A DNA stretch of 64,000 nucleotides from Nisaea acidiphila (GTDB lineage: Bacteria; Pseudomonadota; Alphaproteobacteria; Thalassobaculales; Thalassobaculaceae): positions 3,184,001-3,248,000 of the forward strand of contig NZ_CP102480.1 of the NCBI RefSeq assembly GCF_024662015.1. The letters run 5' to 3'. This document shows, piece by piece, positions 18,701 to 28,612 of this stretch. Position numbers and translations under genes: made by a program. The first letter of the stretch is position 1; each line of letters begins with the position of its first letter. The notes below the pieces were generated by a model. The model saw only the letters and a program-made list of their open reading frames with translations, did no database searches and was not told where the DNA came from.

Positions 18701-19219
18701 AGATATGAGATCCAGAACGGCGTCGCCAATACGGTCGTGTTTCTGGTGGACAGCTCGCGGGTGACGGTCGGCGGAACGGGAACGATCGATCTTCGCGACG
18801 AGAAGATCGACATGATCGTGACGCCGAAGCCGAAGAATTTCAGCTTCGTCAGCTTGGCGCATCCGATCCGTATTACCGGCGATCTGCAGGATCCCAGCAT
18901 CTATCCGGACCCGGTCGCCGCCGCGACGACCGCGGCGAAAAGTGTCGGGGCTGCGGCACTGACGGTGGTCAACCCGCTGACCTTGATCGTTCCGTTCCTC
19001 GCACCTGGCTCAAGCGAAGACCCGTGTCCGACCGCGATCGCGCTGGCCGAAGGTCTGAGCCCGGAAGAGGCGGCGAAACGCGGAGCGTCGGGGCAAAAAT
19101 CTTCCGGCGAAGACGCGGCGGAAAGCGGCGCGCCGAAACCGGCACAGAATGATAAGGGTTCCGAGCCCACCGGGCCGATCCGCGGGATCTTCGGCGGGAT
19201 CAAGAAGCTTCTGGAGTAA
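15794..19219 (+). CDS. AsmA-family protein
   Basis: 1141 residues. One N-terminal transmembrane helix (about 5-30, LKYSLLGVLALVVLTGAGAA) is followed by the AsmA N-terminal domain (RRLRIDGPLSY, LNRILSGVVQVDNIFLEHA). A long periplasmic beta-rich middle comes next, then the C-terminal AsmA domain (DEKIDMIVTPKPKNF, PIRITGDLQDPSIYPDP). Such proteins are thought to bridge the periplasm and affect outer-membrane lipid traffic. The start is GTG 15794 or GTG 15797; AGGAG at 15785-15789 suits 15797 slightly better. Confidence 0.9.
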   Translation: MVRYLKYSLLGVLALVVLTGAGAALFVATLEPEDVKRFVEEEVTERSGRRLRIDGPLSYEISMTPKISVSEVSFQNADWSEHEEMLRIGKLQISLDLNRILSGVVQVDNIFLEHAKIRMERRADGSANWNLFSSDEDESGADRRGDPEGRIRLFPIVESVTLINVDVLLDDALDERRHHVEIDLVDLDAPTLDDPVEAVVRMKIDDRDVDIAGNLPPAVSIGDAAQPQPFDITGEALGQPFTAAGKLVFAYEGGRPVNIAIQDFKGTAFGSDLSGLFKLDLASDIPLIAANLRSEKLDTRGIEALIAGTRKEEPAETAEAAPSRQLREIVDDRIPVEWLDEASVDIALNIKSLVTGVASATDLSAQVVLGNGRLEISPFWAVYEGSPIRFEATVGRDGDAIAGAVDLTVSGADFDRLAGAFVDTKGFEAGGNLVVKYRTSGTTVGHAIERSVFELSAQMPEMRYRDPAGPVWGRDATAKRVGLEVVLAGTDVDSLLKALDKASHIRLDTPLEGTLLAAFTGTAKLHAEELSTPDDNARDILLEVALQDKVLTAKISEMLLAGARLSVDARLARVGDASQLEGKLYWQDVDLGLIGRRVLSEGSLSGEGDFDINLRGQARTVAAMLTALDGEIGINLSDVVYKRPDPAGGPEQTFTISQLAVAAPSMAQPFEGRIAGAFEGQTIEIAGSFPPPKALVDQGTPLPFAFTGRALDEPVSVKGNLTLVQVGDTFTSFSLTGLDTKIGKSDLRGDVRIGLEGERPNIKLSMASDFLDLEPLLGKHFKADRNGGEESKAETAGDPLDEPFPVEVLGLIDGDFDLRAATLQTPGALFQDLTLRTQVQNKVLTVFPSNGVFNGGRFNLEGKVDGSKPELADFAVKGDWRDAEFGNVLREYFDTTVLEGRSNMLVDLTARGRVPREAMDTVNGQFALVVQDGTMANAYWELLAADLLTGLLPALGRDTEEGRLNCLATRYEIQNGVANTVVFLVDSSRVTVGGTGTIDLRDEKIDMIVTPKPKNFSFVSLAHPIRITGDLQDPSIYPDPVAAATTAAKSVGAAALTVVNPLTLIVPFLAPGSSEDPCPTAIALAEGLSPEEAAKRGASGQKSSGEDAAESGAPKPAQNDKGSEPTGPIRGIFGGIKKLLE

Positions 19220-19222
19220 CGC

Positions 19223-19918
19223 GTGAAACGTTTCTACAAGACCGCCTCCGCCGGACCAGCCGAGGGCGGCTTTCAGGTTCTGCTCGACGGCCGCGCCGTC
19301 CGTACCCCCGCAAAGGCGCCTTTGCTGCTTCCCGCCAAAGATCTGGCAGAACGGATTGCCGCCGAGTGGGAGGCGCAGGGCGAGAAGATCGAGCCCGGCG
19401 CCATGCCGTTCATGTCGCTGGCCTCCACCGGGATCGACCGCGTCACGCCGCAGCGCGAGGCGGTGATCGACCAGATAGCGGCCTATGGCGGCTCCGATCT
19501 GGTTTGCTACCGGGCGGAGGAACCGGAAGAGCTGGTGCATCGTCAGATGGCGGCCTGGCAGCCGCTGCTGGACTGGGCCGAGGCACGGTTCGATGCGCGC
19601 CTGACCGTGACCGCAGGGATCATGCCGGCGGCGCAGCCTGAGGGCGCGCTCCGCGCGCTCCGGCTCGCGGTCGCGGAATATGACGATCTGGTGCTCTCCG
19701 GCCTCTATCAGCTGACCACCGGATTCGGCTCTCTCATCATCGCGCTGGCGGTGGTCGAGGGGCGTGTCGATGTCGAGACGGGGACCGGGCTGGCGCAGCT
19801 TGACGAGCTCTTCCAGGAGGAGCGCTGGGGCGGGGATTCCGAGGCATCGGCGCGGCGCGCGAACATTGCCAGCAACATGGCCGACGCGGCGCGGTTTGTC
19901 GCGCTTTGCCGGGTTTGA
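19223..19918 (+). CDS. ATP12-family F1-ATPase assembly chaperone
   Basis: 231 residues starting KRFYKTASAGP. It has the ATP12 core: FQVLLDGRAVRTPAKAPLLLP, RIAAEWEAQGEKI, MPFMSLASTGIDRV, GSDLVCYRAEEPEELVHRQ. In mitochondria ATP12 holds the F1 alpha subunit before assembly; the alphaproteobacterial copies are presumed to do the same. The start is GTG 19223, with GGAG about eight bases upstream inside the end of the AsmA gene. Confidence 0.93.
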   Translation: MKRFYKTASAGPAEGGFQVLLDGRAVRTPAKAPLLLPAKDLAERIAAEWEAQGEKIEPGAMPFMSLASTGIDRVTPQREAVIDQIAAYGGSDLVCYRAEEPEELVHRQMAAWQPLLDWAEARFDARLTVTAGIMPAAQPEGALRALRLAVAEYDDLVLSGLYQLTTGFGSLIIALAVVEGRVDVETGTGLAQLDELFQEERWGGDSEASARRANIASNMADAARFVALCRV

Positions 19919-19969
19919 CGCGCTGCACAAGCTGGGCCTATCGTTGCGCGTTCAGGGGAGAAAACGCAT

Positions 19970-21502
<1,533 letters not shown>

Positions 21503-21516
21503 AGAGAATTCGGAAC

Positions 21517-22566
21517 ATGCGAGTGGTCTATACCGAGGGGCATGCGGCGCATGCCCCAAAGCGCTTCATCATGCGCGGCGAGATCGGGCAGAGCCCGGAG
21601 AAGCCCGAGCGGGCCGAGATCCTGCTGACGGCGGCGCGCGAAGCCGGACATGAGCTGATCGCGGCGAAGCCGCACGGCGTGGGCCCCGCGGCACGAATTC
21701 ACGACGGAGGTTATCTCGACTTTCTCGAGAACGGCTGGGCGCGCTGGTGCGAACTGCCGAACCATGCCGACGAGATCATTCCGAACGTGCATTCCGGCCG
21801 GAACATGCACCAGCCGCCGCAGCATGTCGTGGCCGAGGCTGGGCATTACCAGGCGGACACGGCGTGCCCGATAGGGCCGGGGACCTGGGAGGGGGCGCTC
21901 GCCTCCTCGGACGTCGCGGTGACGGCGGCGGACCTGCTATGCGACGATATCGAGGCCGGCGATCGCGGGGCCTATCTCTACGCGCTCTGCCGCCCGCCGG
22001 GGCATCATGCCTATGCCGATCAGGCCGGCGGCTTCTGCTTCCTGAACAACTCCGCCATCGCCGCCCAGCGCCTGCGCGACCGGGGGGCGGCGAAGGTTGC
22101 GATCCTCGATGTCGACGTCCATCACGGCAACGGGACGCAGGGGATCTTCTATACGCGTGGCGACGTGCTGACGGTCTCGCTGCACGGCGACCCGGCGGTC
22201 TATTACCCGTTCTTCACGGGCTTCGCGCACGAAACAGGAGAGGGTGCGGGTGCCGGTGCGAACATCAATTACCCTCTGCCAAAGGACACGAGCGACGAGG
22301 CCTATCTCGCGATCCTCGAGGATGCCCTGGAGACGGTGGCGACCTTCAAGCCTGACGCGCTCGTCGTCGCACTCGGCCTCGACGCTTCGGAGGCCGATCC
22401 GCTCGCCTTCTGCAAAATCACGACCGATGGGTTCCGGCGCATGGGGCAGGTGATCGCCGGAGCCGGTTATCCGAGCCTTCTGGTGCAGGAGGGCGGTTAT
22501 ATCTCGGACCAGCTCGGCGCCAATCTCGCGGCGTTCCTCGCCGGTTTCGAAGGCAACCGCGCCTAG
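21517..22566 (+). CDS. Histone-deacetylase-family amidohydrolase, acetylpolyamine type
   Basis: 349 residues. The zinc-site motifs of the arginase/deacetylase fold are visible: RPPGHHAYADQAGGFCFLNN, ILDVDVHHGNGTQGIFY and the later GLDASEADPLAF, with the transition-state Tyr in EGGYISD. Bacterial members such as AphA remove acetyl groups from acetylpolyamines or other amides. It lies 14 bases after pccB and overlaps the convergent DUF1194 gene by four bases. Confidence 0.88.
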   Translation: MRVVYTEGHAAHAPKRFIMRGEIGQSPEKPERAEILLTAAREAGHELIAAKPHGVGPAARIHDGGYLDFLENGWARWCELPNHADEIIPNVHSGRNMHQPPQHVVAEAGHYQADTACPIGPGTWEGALASSDVAVTAADLLCDDIEAGDRGAYLYALCRPPGHHAYADQAGGFCFLNNSAIAAQRLRDRGAAKVAILDVDVHHGNGTQGIFYTRGDVLTVSLHGDPAVYYPFFTGFAHETGEGAGAGANINYPLPKDTSDEAYLAILEDALETVATFKPDALVVALGLDASEADPLAFCKITTDGFRRMGQVIAGAGYPSLLVQEGGYISDQLGANLAAFLAGFEGNRA

Positions 22567-23252
22567 GAAATCGGCCCCGCCCGGATCTCCCTTAGCAGCT
22601 TCCGTCTGATCGCCTTGATGTAATCCTCGTAATCGTCCGCGGTGATGACGAAGGCGCCGGGGCCGGTGATAACGTATTCCTCGAAATAACCGCCGAGGTC
22701 GAGCACCTGATTCTGGATCGCGAGGCCGTTTACGATGACGCCGGCCTGCCTGGCGATCTCGCGGCCTTCGCGCATGGTGCGGCCGGAATTGTTGAAGCCG
22801 TCGCCGGAGATATCGATCACCTGGCGCTGGCCCGCGAAGCTGTTGGCGGAGAAATACGGGACGGTATAGGCGATGGCGGCCGAGATCGAGGTCGCGCCGG
22901 TCTCCACGATGCGTGGCGAACTGGCAATCTCGGCGGCAAGCGCGTTGGCGCTTTCCGCGCTGTCGATCAGACGCCAGGGGATGCTGACCGCCTGACGGTC
23001 GACGCTCGACCATTCGACCAGTGTGACCGCGATCGACTGGAAGGCGCCGCCCTTGATGGCGGCCTGTACTTCCGGGTCGGTGAAGGCAAGCGCAAGCCCG
23101 CGCAGCTGCAGTTCGAACTCGAAGCGGTCGACACTCGCCGAGGAATCTATGGCGAGGACGAGTTCTACATCGACGGGGAGTTCGGTCTGCGCAACGGATG
23201 ACGGGGCAAGAAAGAGACAGGCGAGGCCCAGAACCGTTTTCAGAATCCGCAA
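22563..23252 (-). CDS. DUF1194 protein, von Willebrand A-like, exported
   Basis: 229 residues. A signal peptide (cleavage near SVAQ, about residue 22) is followed by the start VDVELVLAIDSSASVDR, which holds a DxSxS metal-site motif typical of vWA folds. GATSISAAIAY and VIDISGDGFNN are further hallmarks of DUF1194. Function is unknown; an exported protein-binding domain is plausible. It is a paralogue of the next gene upstream, and the two are only 35 bases apart. Confidence 0.88.
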   Translation of the reverse strand: MRILKTVLGLACLFLAPSSVAQTELPVDVELVLAIDSSASVDRFEFELQLRGLALAFTDPEVQAAIKGGAFQSIAVTLVEWSSVDRQAVSIPWRLIDSAESANALAAEIASSPRIVETGATSISAAIAYTVPYFSANSFAGQRQVIDISGDGFNNSGRTMREGREIARQAGVIVNGLAIQNQVLDLGGYFEEYVITGPGAFVITADDYEDYIKAIRRKLLREIRAGPIS

Positions 23253-23287
23253 GCTGTCACCTTACTGGTTGTTCTTCGGGACCCGCC

Positions 23288-24025
23288 TCAGGGGAGAGGC
23301 AGAAGCGACGCCTCCTTCCATGATGGGTCAAGCTCCGGTCCGACTGCAACGGGGACGTCGCGCAATTCGCGGAATAGTTTGCGGAAAATAGCGTTTCGGT
23401 AGTCGACATAGTCCTTCGCCGCCTCGGCGAAGGACTGCTCGCCGCCGATCACACGGTCCTCGAAATAGATGTCGAGATTGGGGAACTCGTTGCGGATCGC
23501 GAGGCCGTTGATGGTGATCCCCCGCGCCAGCACCTGGGCGCGGGCGATATGGATGTCGAGGCCCTGGTTGTTTTCCCCGTCCGCCGACATGTCGATCACA
23601 CGGCGATAGCCTTCCATGCCGTTTCCGTTAAAGGTCTCGGCGGCAAAGAGCAGGGCGTTGGCGATCGAGGTTGCGCCGGTGCCGATCGTGCGGGGCATCG
23701 CCTCGATCTCGTCCGCCAGTTTCAGCGCGTCCGCCGGGCCGGTCAGCAGGCGCCAGCGTACCGCGACGTTCTGGAAGCGGTCGCTCGACCACTGGATGAC
23801 CGAGATCCCGACCGCCCCCTCGACGCCGCCCTGGATCGCGTCCTGGATCATCGGATCGCGGAAGGCATTGGCCATGCCGGCGACCTGGAGCGCGAATTCC
23901 TCGTCATCGACGCTGGAAGAGCAGTCGATAGCGAGCACCAGTTCGAGATCCACGGGAATTTCGGCCCGGCCTTCGCGGGGCAGCAGAGCGAGGAGACAGA
24001 AAGCGAAAAGGACAAGGCGCAGCAT
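23288..24025 (-). CDS. DUF1194 protein, von Willebrand A-like, exported (second copy)
   Basis: 245 residues. A signal peptide (about 1-21) precedes IPVDLELVLAIDCSSSVDD, again with DxSxS, then GATSIANALLFA and VIDMSADGENNQG. It aligns along its length with the downstream paralogue (22563-23252) and has a slightly longer C-terminus. The tandem minus-strand arrangement implies one transcript. No function is established for the family that I can name. Confidence 0.88.
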   Translation of the reverse strand: MLRLVLFAFCLLALLPREGRAEIPVDLELVLAIDCSSSVDDEEFALQVAGMANAFRDPMIQDAIQGGVEGAVGISVIQWSSDRFQNVAVRWRLLTGPADALKLADEIEAMPRTIGTGATSIANALLFAAETFNGNGMEGYRRVIDMSADGENNQGLDIHIARAQVLARGITINGLAIRNEFPNLDIYFEDRVIGGEQSFAEAAKDYVDYRNAIFRKLFRELRDVPVAVGPELDPSWKEASLLPLP

Positions 24026-24103
24026 GGCTCACCACAGCTGTTCTGGTCAGGCTCCCATCCTTGCAGGACAATGTGAAGAATCCGTGTCTATCGCGGCTTA
24101 ATG

Positions 24104-24721
24104 TTAAGAGGCCGCCTCACTTTCCTCAAATTCGTAGTCCTCGCCGTCGCGAAACTCGTCGAAATAGGGGTCGGAGAAATCGCCTCCGTCGAGCGGGTAG
24201 ACGACTTCCGGGCGGTAGATCGGGCCGTCCCGGTTGAGGAAGCTCCGATAGAGCGTGAAAGACCCGACCGGGAAGGAACCGACTCGGAACGGACTGCTTT
24301 CGCAGATGAAGTGGTTGACCCGGTCGAGCGGTGCGTCCTTGAAGCGGGCGAGCGTGATATGCGGCTTGAACTTGCGTGTCTCGCGTGGCACGCCGACGGA
24401 GTCGAGTGCGGTGTCGATCTTGCGCTGCAAGTGAAGCAATTCTTCGTTCGCCGGCACCCGGGCCCACAGGGCGCGGACCTTGCCTTTGGTCTCGAAGCAG
24501 CCGAACCCGTCGATCTCGAGGTCGAAGCCGGGCTCGCGGACCCTGTCCAGCCGTTCGGCGATATCGTCCATCGACCTGTTGTCGACTTCGCCGATGAAGC
24601 GGAGCGTCAGGTGAAAATTCTCCTCGGCGACCCAGCGGGCTCCGGGAAAACCGCGCCGCAGGCGTGTCAGGGCGGACCTGACATGCTCGGGCAGCGCGAG
24701 CGCGACGAACAGCCTGTTCAT
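24104..24721 (-). CDS. thpR: RNA 2',3'-cyclic phosphodiesterase (2H family)
   Basis: 205 residues. The two HxTx motifs of the 2H superfamily are His37 in FHLTLRF and His121 in KPHITLARF, at the spacing expected for ThpR/LigT. It opens 2',3'-cyclic phosphates on RNA ends. The C-terminal 20 residues are acidic (DGEDYEFEESEAAS), an extension beyond the fold. It is monocistronic, on the same strand as the DUF1194 genes and upstream of them. Confidence 0.93.
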   Translation of the reverse strand: MNRLFVALALPEHVRSALTRLRRGFPGARWVAEENFHLTLRFIGEVDNRSMDDIAERLDRVREPGFDLEIDGFGCFETKGKVRALWARVPANEELLHLQRKIDTALDSVGVPRETRKFKPHITLARFKDAPLDRVNHFICESSPFRVGSFPVGSFTLYRSFLNRDGPIYRPEVVYPLDGGDFSDPYFDEFRDGEDYEFEESEAAS

Positions 24722-24752
24722 AACTAGCTGCGTATCACGCCCGCGCGTGCTG

Positions 24753-25796
24753 TCAAGGACAGGGGTTGGAGTAGAGGTGATGGATGCGTTCGATCTCCTC
24801 CAGGACCTCGTCCGGAAGGGTCATATCCCACGTATCGATATTGCTTTTCAGCTGTTCCATCGTCGTCGCCCCGATGATGTTCGAGGTGGTGAACTGGCGC
24901 GTGTTGACGAAGGCGTTGGCGAGGTCCGCGGGCGCGAATCCGTGCTCTTTTGCGAGCTCCGCATACGCGATGGTGGCGGGCTCCGCATTTGGCGTCGAAT
25001 AGCGGGAGAAATTGCCCGGGAACATGGTCATCCGCGCACCCGCGGGCTTCGCGCCGTCCAGATATTTGCCGCTGAGTACGCCGCCGGCGATCGGGGAATA
25101 TGCGAGCAGGCCGCAATTCTCGCGGATCGCGACCTCCGCGAGGCCGACCTCGAAACTGCGGTTCAGCAGGTTGTAGGGGTTCTGGATCGAGACCACCCGC
25201 GGCAGCCCCATCGCGTCCGAGAGGGCGATGCATTTCATCGCGCCCCAGGGCGTCTCGTTTGAGAGCCCGACATGGCGGATCTTGCCTTCCTTCACCAGGT
25301 CGGCGAGCACGGAGAGGCTCTCTTCCAGCGGAGTCCAGTCCTGGTCCGCTCCATGAACGTAGCCGAGCTTGCCGAAGCTGTTCACGGGCCGCTCGGGCCA
25401 GTGCAACTGGTAGAGGTCGATATAGTCCGTCTGCAGCCGCTTCAGACTGTCCTCGACGGCCTGGGTGATATGCGCGCGGTTGAATTTGAGATTGCCGTCG
25501 CGGACATGGGCGAAACGCTCGCCCGGCCCGACCACCTTGGTCGCGAGAATGACCTTGTCGCGCTTGCCGCCAGACTTGAACCAGGTGCCGATGACCTCCT
25601 CGGTCCGGCCGTAGGTCTCGGCCCGCGGCGGCACCGAATACATTTCCGCCGTATCGAAGAAATTGACCCCGCGCTCCAGCGCGTAATCCATCTGCTCGTG
25701 ACCTTCGGCTTCGGTGTTCTGCTCGCCATAGGTCATGGTTCCGAGGCAGATCACGCTGACGCGCAGATCCGTTCGTCCAAGCGGGCGGTATTCCAT
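24753..25796 (-). CDS. NADPH-dependent aldo/keto reductase, Tas-like
   Basis: 347 residues forming a TIM barrel: MEYRPLGRTDLRVSVICLGTM, GVNFFDTAEMYSV (catalytic Asp and Tyr), ILATKVVG (Lys) and DLYQLHWPE (His). The long loop after SVPPRAETYGRTEEVIG and the cofactor end (NIIGATTMEQLKSNID) match the Tas/YghZ-like branch. Substrate unknown. It is a minus-strand gene 31 bases upstream of thpR. Confidence 0.93.
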   Translation of the reverse strand: MEYRPLGRTDLRVSVICLGTMTYGEQNTEAEGHEQMDYALERGVNFFDTAEMYSVPPRAETYGRTEEVIGTWFKSGGKRDKVILATKVVGPGERFAHVRDGNLKFNRAHITQAVEDSLKRLQTDYIDLYQLHWPERPVNSFGKLGYVHGADQDWTPLEESLSVLADLVKEGKIRHVGLSNETPWGAMKCIALSDAMGLPRVVSIQNPYNLLNRSFEVGLAEVAIRENCGLLAYSPIAGGVLSGKYLDGAKPAGARMTMFPGNFSRYSTPNAEPATIAYAELAKEHGFAPADLANAFVNTRQFTTSNIIGATTMEQLKSNIDTWDMTLPDEVLEEIERIHHLYSNPCP

Positions 25797-25910
25797 CGAT
25801 ATGTCTCTTCCGTTGATTTCAGGCGGGCGGAACGGGCCCGGAAGCGGCGGAGTTTAGTGTTCGGATCGAAAGGGATCAACGGCCGGGGATATTGCCTGCC
25901 GGGAAATGCC

Positions 25911-25938
25911 GGCGGCCGGTCTCGGGGAACCGGCCGCC
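25911..25938. repeat. GC-rich inverted repeat after the thaumatin-like gene
   Basis: GGCGGCCGGT (25911-25920) and ACCGGCCGCC (25929-25938) form a perfect ten-base stem with an eight-base loop, just past the stop of the thaumatin-like gene. No T run follows on the minus strand, so it may be a weak or Rho-assisted terminator or an mRNA-stabilizing end. Confidence 0.5.
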
Positions 25939-25959
25939 GCTCCGCAGGGCAGAGTGGCG

Positions 25960-26982
25960 CTAGTCGGCGACGAGCGGGCAGAAGAAGGTGACTTCGTAGA
26001 TCGTCTCGGCTGTAGCCGGACAGGAGAAATTCCCGGTCCCGTCGTCATAGGCATAGGCGTAGGTCTGCGGACAGAATTTGTGGATCAGCTCGACATAGCT
26101 GGTCTTCACAACCGGCCCATTGCGGCAGGCTTCAGGGCCTATATCGCCGCCGCAGCAGTAATAGTCCGCCTGCGGGTCAGATGGCTGGTAGGTGACGGGG
26201 CCATTGGTGAAGGGGGGATTGGGAATGTTTTGCCAATTGCCGATCGTCAGCTTCGAGCAAGGCGAATAACAGCCTGTCTGGACATTGGTCTTGCCGCCGG
26301 TCGCAGTGGGGAAATTGAGGACGAGGTTTTCGTTTTTCAGCGCCGGATAGGTTCCGTCGGTGCTGAGATCCTCGTCGGTCGGACAGGATGCGAAGCTGAG
26401 TTTGCTGCAATCGATCGTGTTGTTCTTCGGGCCTCCGGGACAGGATCCTTTCACCTCGACCTTGTAGGGCAGGGTGTAGCCGTCCACCATGCTCGTATCC
26501 CAGCCGTCGCTGCTAGGCAGGGGCGTTCCGCTGGACGGGTTGATCAGGCACCCGCCCTTCTTGGCGACGGAGTCGAAGCAGCCGAACGTGCCTTCGAACT
26601 TGGAATCGACCGGCGGCGCGCAGCCAACTCCGTCAGGGCAAGCGAGCCCGGGCCCGCCGCTTTCGCCGATTGAGCAATCCGAGCCGTCGTCGGGACAGCT
26701 CACGGCCATGGTCGGCCAGAATCGGGTGCCCGCCAGCCCCTTGTCGGGGATGTTGTAGGTGATTGAGTCGCCCTTCTTCTTCAGCACTGCCGGATTGGGG
26801 GCATCGAGACTTCCGCCGCCGCTGCCGACGATATTCTGGATTGCTATGGGCTGATCGCAGCCATTGATGACTTTCAGGCGGGGATGGGTTCCGCTGTCAG
26901 CGATCGCCGGAAATGCCAGAAACATGGTGCCGATCTGAGCGAGGACGAGAGCCGTTGGTAGTTTCGATATAGCGTTTCGCAT
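25960..26982 (-). CDS. Secreted thaumatin-like protein
   Basis: 340 residues. A signal peptide (1 to about 28) is followed by a domain with 18 cysteines. Thaumatin landmarks appear in order: TRFWPTMAVSC near residue 86, CSIGESGGPGLAC at 103-115 (the CxTGDCGGxxxC motif, with its middle Cys replaced by Ser), MVDGYTLPYKVEV near 165, TGCYSPC near 237, YCCGGDIG at 275-282, and CPQTYAYAYDD and CPATAETIYEVTFFCP at the end. Plant and fungal members bind or cut beta-1,3-glucan and can be antifungal; activity here is unknown. The chosen ATG has AGG six bases upstream and begins a clear signal peptide. Confidence 0.9.
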   Translation of the reverse strand: MRNAISKLPTALVLAQIGTMFLAFPAIADSGTHPRLKVINGCDQPIAIQNIVGSGGGSLDAPNPAVLKKKGDSITYNIPDKGLAGTRFWPTMAVSCPDDGSDCSIGESGGPGLACPDGVGCAPPVDSKFEGTFGCFDSVAKKGGCLINPSSGTPLPSSDGWDTSMVDGYTLPYKVEVKGSCPGGPKNNTIDCSKLSFASCPTDEDLSTDGTYPALKNENLVLNFPTATGGKTNVQTGCYSPCSKLTIGNWQNIPNPPFTNGPVTYQPSDPQADYYCCGGDIGPEACRNGPVVKTSYVELIHKFCPQTYAYAYDDGTGNFSCPATAETIYEVTFFCPLVAD

Positions 26983-27114
26983 CTTGGACCTGCCTATTTC
27001 TAAGTTGGCCGGGGCGGTCATGAGCAGGTCACGTGTTACACGAAAATACAAGCAAAAAGTGTAAATCGGATTGGAGTTTGTTTCGAAAATTGAAGGCCGG
27101 GCTCCCGAATTCTT

Positions 27115-27771
27115 TTATTTGCCAGCCGTAGCGCGCGTAAGGAGTCTCTTCACCAGAGGCATGATGCGCTCGACGATCACTGCGACGCCGTCCGCCGTCG
27201 GATGAATTCCGTCCGCCAGATTGAGCGACGCATCGCCGGCTACCCCATCGAGGAAGAACGGATAGAACAGCGCGTCGTGCTTCTCCGCCAGCTCGCGGAA
27301 CACGGTCTCGAACTCCGTCCCGTATTCCTGACCAAGATTGGGCGGCGCCAGCATCCCCGCTAGCAGGACCGGCACCCCCCGCTCGCCCACCGTTGTCAGG
27401 ATCGCGTCGAGGTTGCGCCGCGTCTCGGCCGGATCGAGGCCGCGCAAACCGTCATTGGCGCCAAGTTCGAGGATCACGGCATGCGGATCGGAGGCGAGTG
27501 CCCAGTCGAGCCTAGCCCGGCCGCCGGCGGAGGTGTCGCCGGAGACGCCCGCATTCACCACTTCGGCCTCGATCCCCTCGGCGGCCAAAGCGCGCTGCAG
27601 CTGGTCGGGAAAGCTCTCGCCGGGCGGCAGGCCGTAGCCCGCCATCAGGCTGTCACCGAGGCCGAGAATCCGGGTTTCGGCATCCGCCGGCGCGCCTGCC
27701 ACGTAGAGAAGGACGAGAAAGGCCGCGAGGGACGCCAATACGCGGGAGATGGCGGTTCTCCGCCGCTTCAC
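27115..27771 (-). CDS. tesA: TesA-type SGNH esterase/arylesterase, exported
   Basis: 218 residues. A signal peptide (about 1-31) is followed by SGNH blocks: GLGDSLMAGYG (Ser41), the block II Gly in NAGVSGDTSAGG, GANDGLRG (Asn106) and DGIHPTADG (Asp187, His190). It matches the multifunctional acyl-CoA thioesterase/protease I/lysophospholipase L1 family of the periplasm. GTG 27771 is the only in-frame start near the signal peptide. It is divergent from a YbbA/YbbP-like ABC exporter, the same arrangement as in Escherichia coli. Confidence 0.9.
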   Translation of the reverse strand: MKRRRTAISRVLASLAAFLVLLYVAGAPADAETRILGLGDSLMAGYGLPPGESFPDQLQRALAAEGIEAEVVNAGVSGDTSAGGRARLDWALASDPHAVILELGANDGLRGLDPAETRRNLDAILTTVGERGVPVLLAGMLAPPNLGQEYGTEFETVFRELAEKHDALFYPFFLDGVAGDASLNLADGIHPTADGVAVIVERIMPLVKRLLTRATAGK

Positions 27772-27877
27772 GGTGTTGCAATGCAAAACTATGGCCCCAT
27801 ATCCCGATGATGCGCGATTTCCGCGTATATTCGCCTGCACTGGCGCGCCCGGCCGACGGAACTTGGAAGAGGAACTC

Positions 27878-28612
27878 ATGGCACTTATCCGGCTATCCGA
27901 CCTGCACCTTAACCTGAGGAGCGGGGCCGGTGAGGTCAATATCCTCCGGGGAATCGATCTCGAAGTGAACGAGGGCGAGACCGTCAGCATCGTGGGTCCG
28001 TCCGGGGCAGGGAAGTCGACCCTGATGATGGTCATGGGCGGGCTGGAGCAGGCGAGCACCGGCAGCGTTTCGGTCGCGGAGCACGATCTTTCCGCCATGA
28101 GCGAGGACGCGCTCGCCGAGTTCCGTCGCGACACGGTGGGGATCGTCTTCCAGGCCTTCCGCCTCGTGCCGACCATGACGGCGCTGGAGAATGTAGCCAT
28201 ACCGCTGGAACTCGCGGGCCACCGCGACGCCTTTGCGCTCGCGGGCGAGAGCCTGGAGCGGGTAGGACTGGGGCACCGGGTGACGCACTACCCGGACCAG
28301 CTCTCCGGCGGCGAGCAGCAGCGCGTCGCCATCGCCCGCGCCTTCGTCACCCGGCCGAAACTGCTGCTGGCGGACGAGCCGACCGGCAATCTCGACGGCT
28401 CCACCGGCGACCGGATCATGGAACTGCTTTTCGAGTTGAGTGAGAGGCACGGCACTACCCTGGTGCTGATCACCCACGATATGGGGCTCGCCGAGCATTG
28501 CGCGCGTGTCATCTCCATGGCCGACGGCAGGATCGTGAACGATACCGGCGCGCGGCCCGTGCGCGCGGTGACGGATAAGCCGGACGCGGCGGGCGAGCGG
28601 CAGCGCGCCTGA
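27878..28612 (+). CDS. ABC transporter ATP-binding protein, YbbA/LolD-type
   Basis: 244 residues. Walker A GPSGAGKST, the Q-loop in VFQAFRLVPTMTALEN, signature LSGGEQQRVAIARAF, Walker B LLLADEPTGNLD and H-loop ITHD are all intact. The MacB/LolD-like class pairs with FtsX-type permeases. ATG 27878 has AGAGGA upstream; an earlier in-frame ATG at 27749 lacks family sequence. It overlaps the permease start (TGATG). Confidence 0.93.
   Translation: MALIRLSDLHLNLRSGAGEVNILRGIDLEVNEGETVSIVGPSGAGKSTLMMVMGGLEQASTGSVSVAEHDLSAMSEDALAEFRRDTVGIVFQAFRLVPTMTALENVAIPLELAGHRDAFALAGESLERVGLGHRVTHYPDQLSGGEQQRVAIARAFVTRPKLLLADEPTGNLDGSTGDRIMELLFELSERHGTTLVLITHDMGLAEHCARVISMADGRIVNDTGARPVRAVTDKPDAAGERQRA

Noticed and set aside
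27035-27065. TTTACACTTTTTGC on the minus strand, resembling the lac -35 region
   Set aside because: The best -10 (TGTAAC) is 19 bases away, outside normal spacing; promoter of the thaumatin-like gene not assigned.
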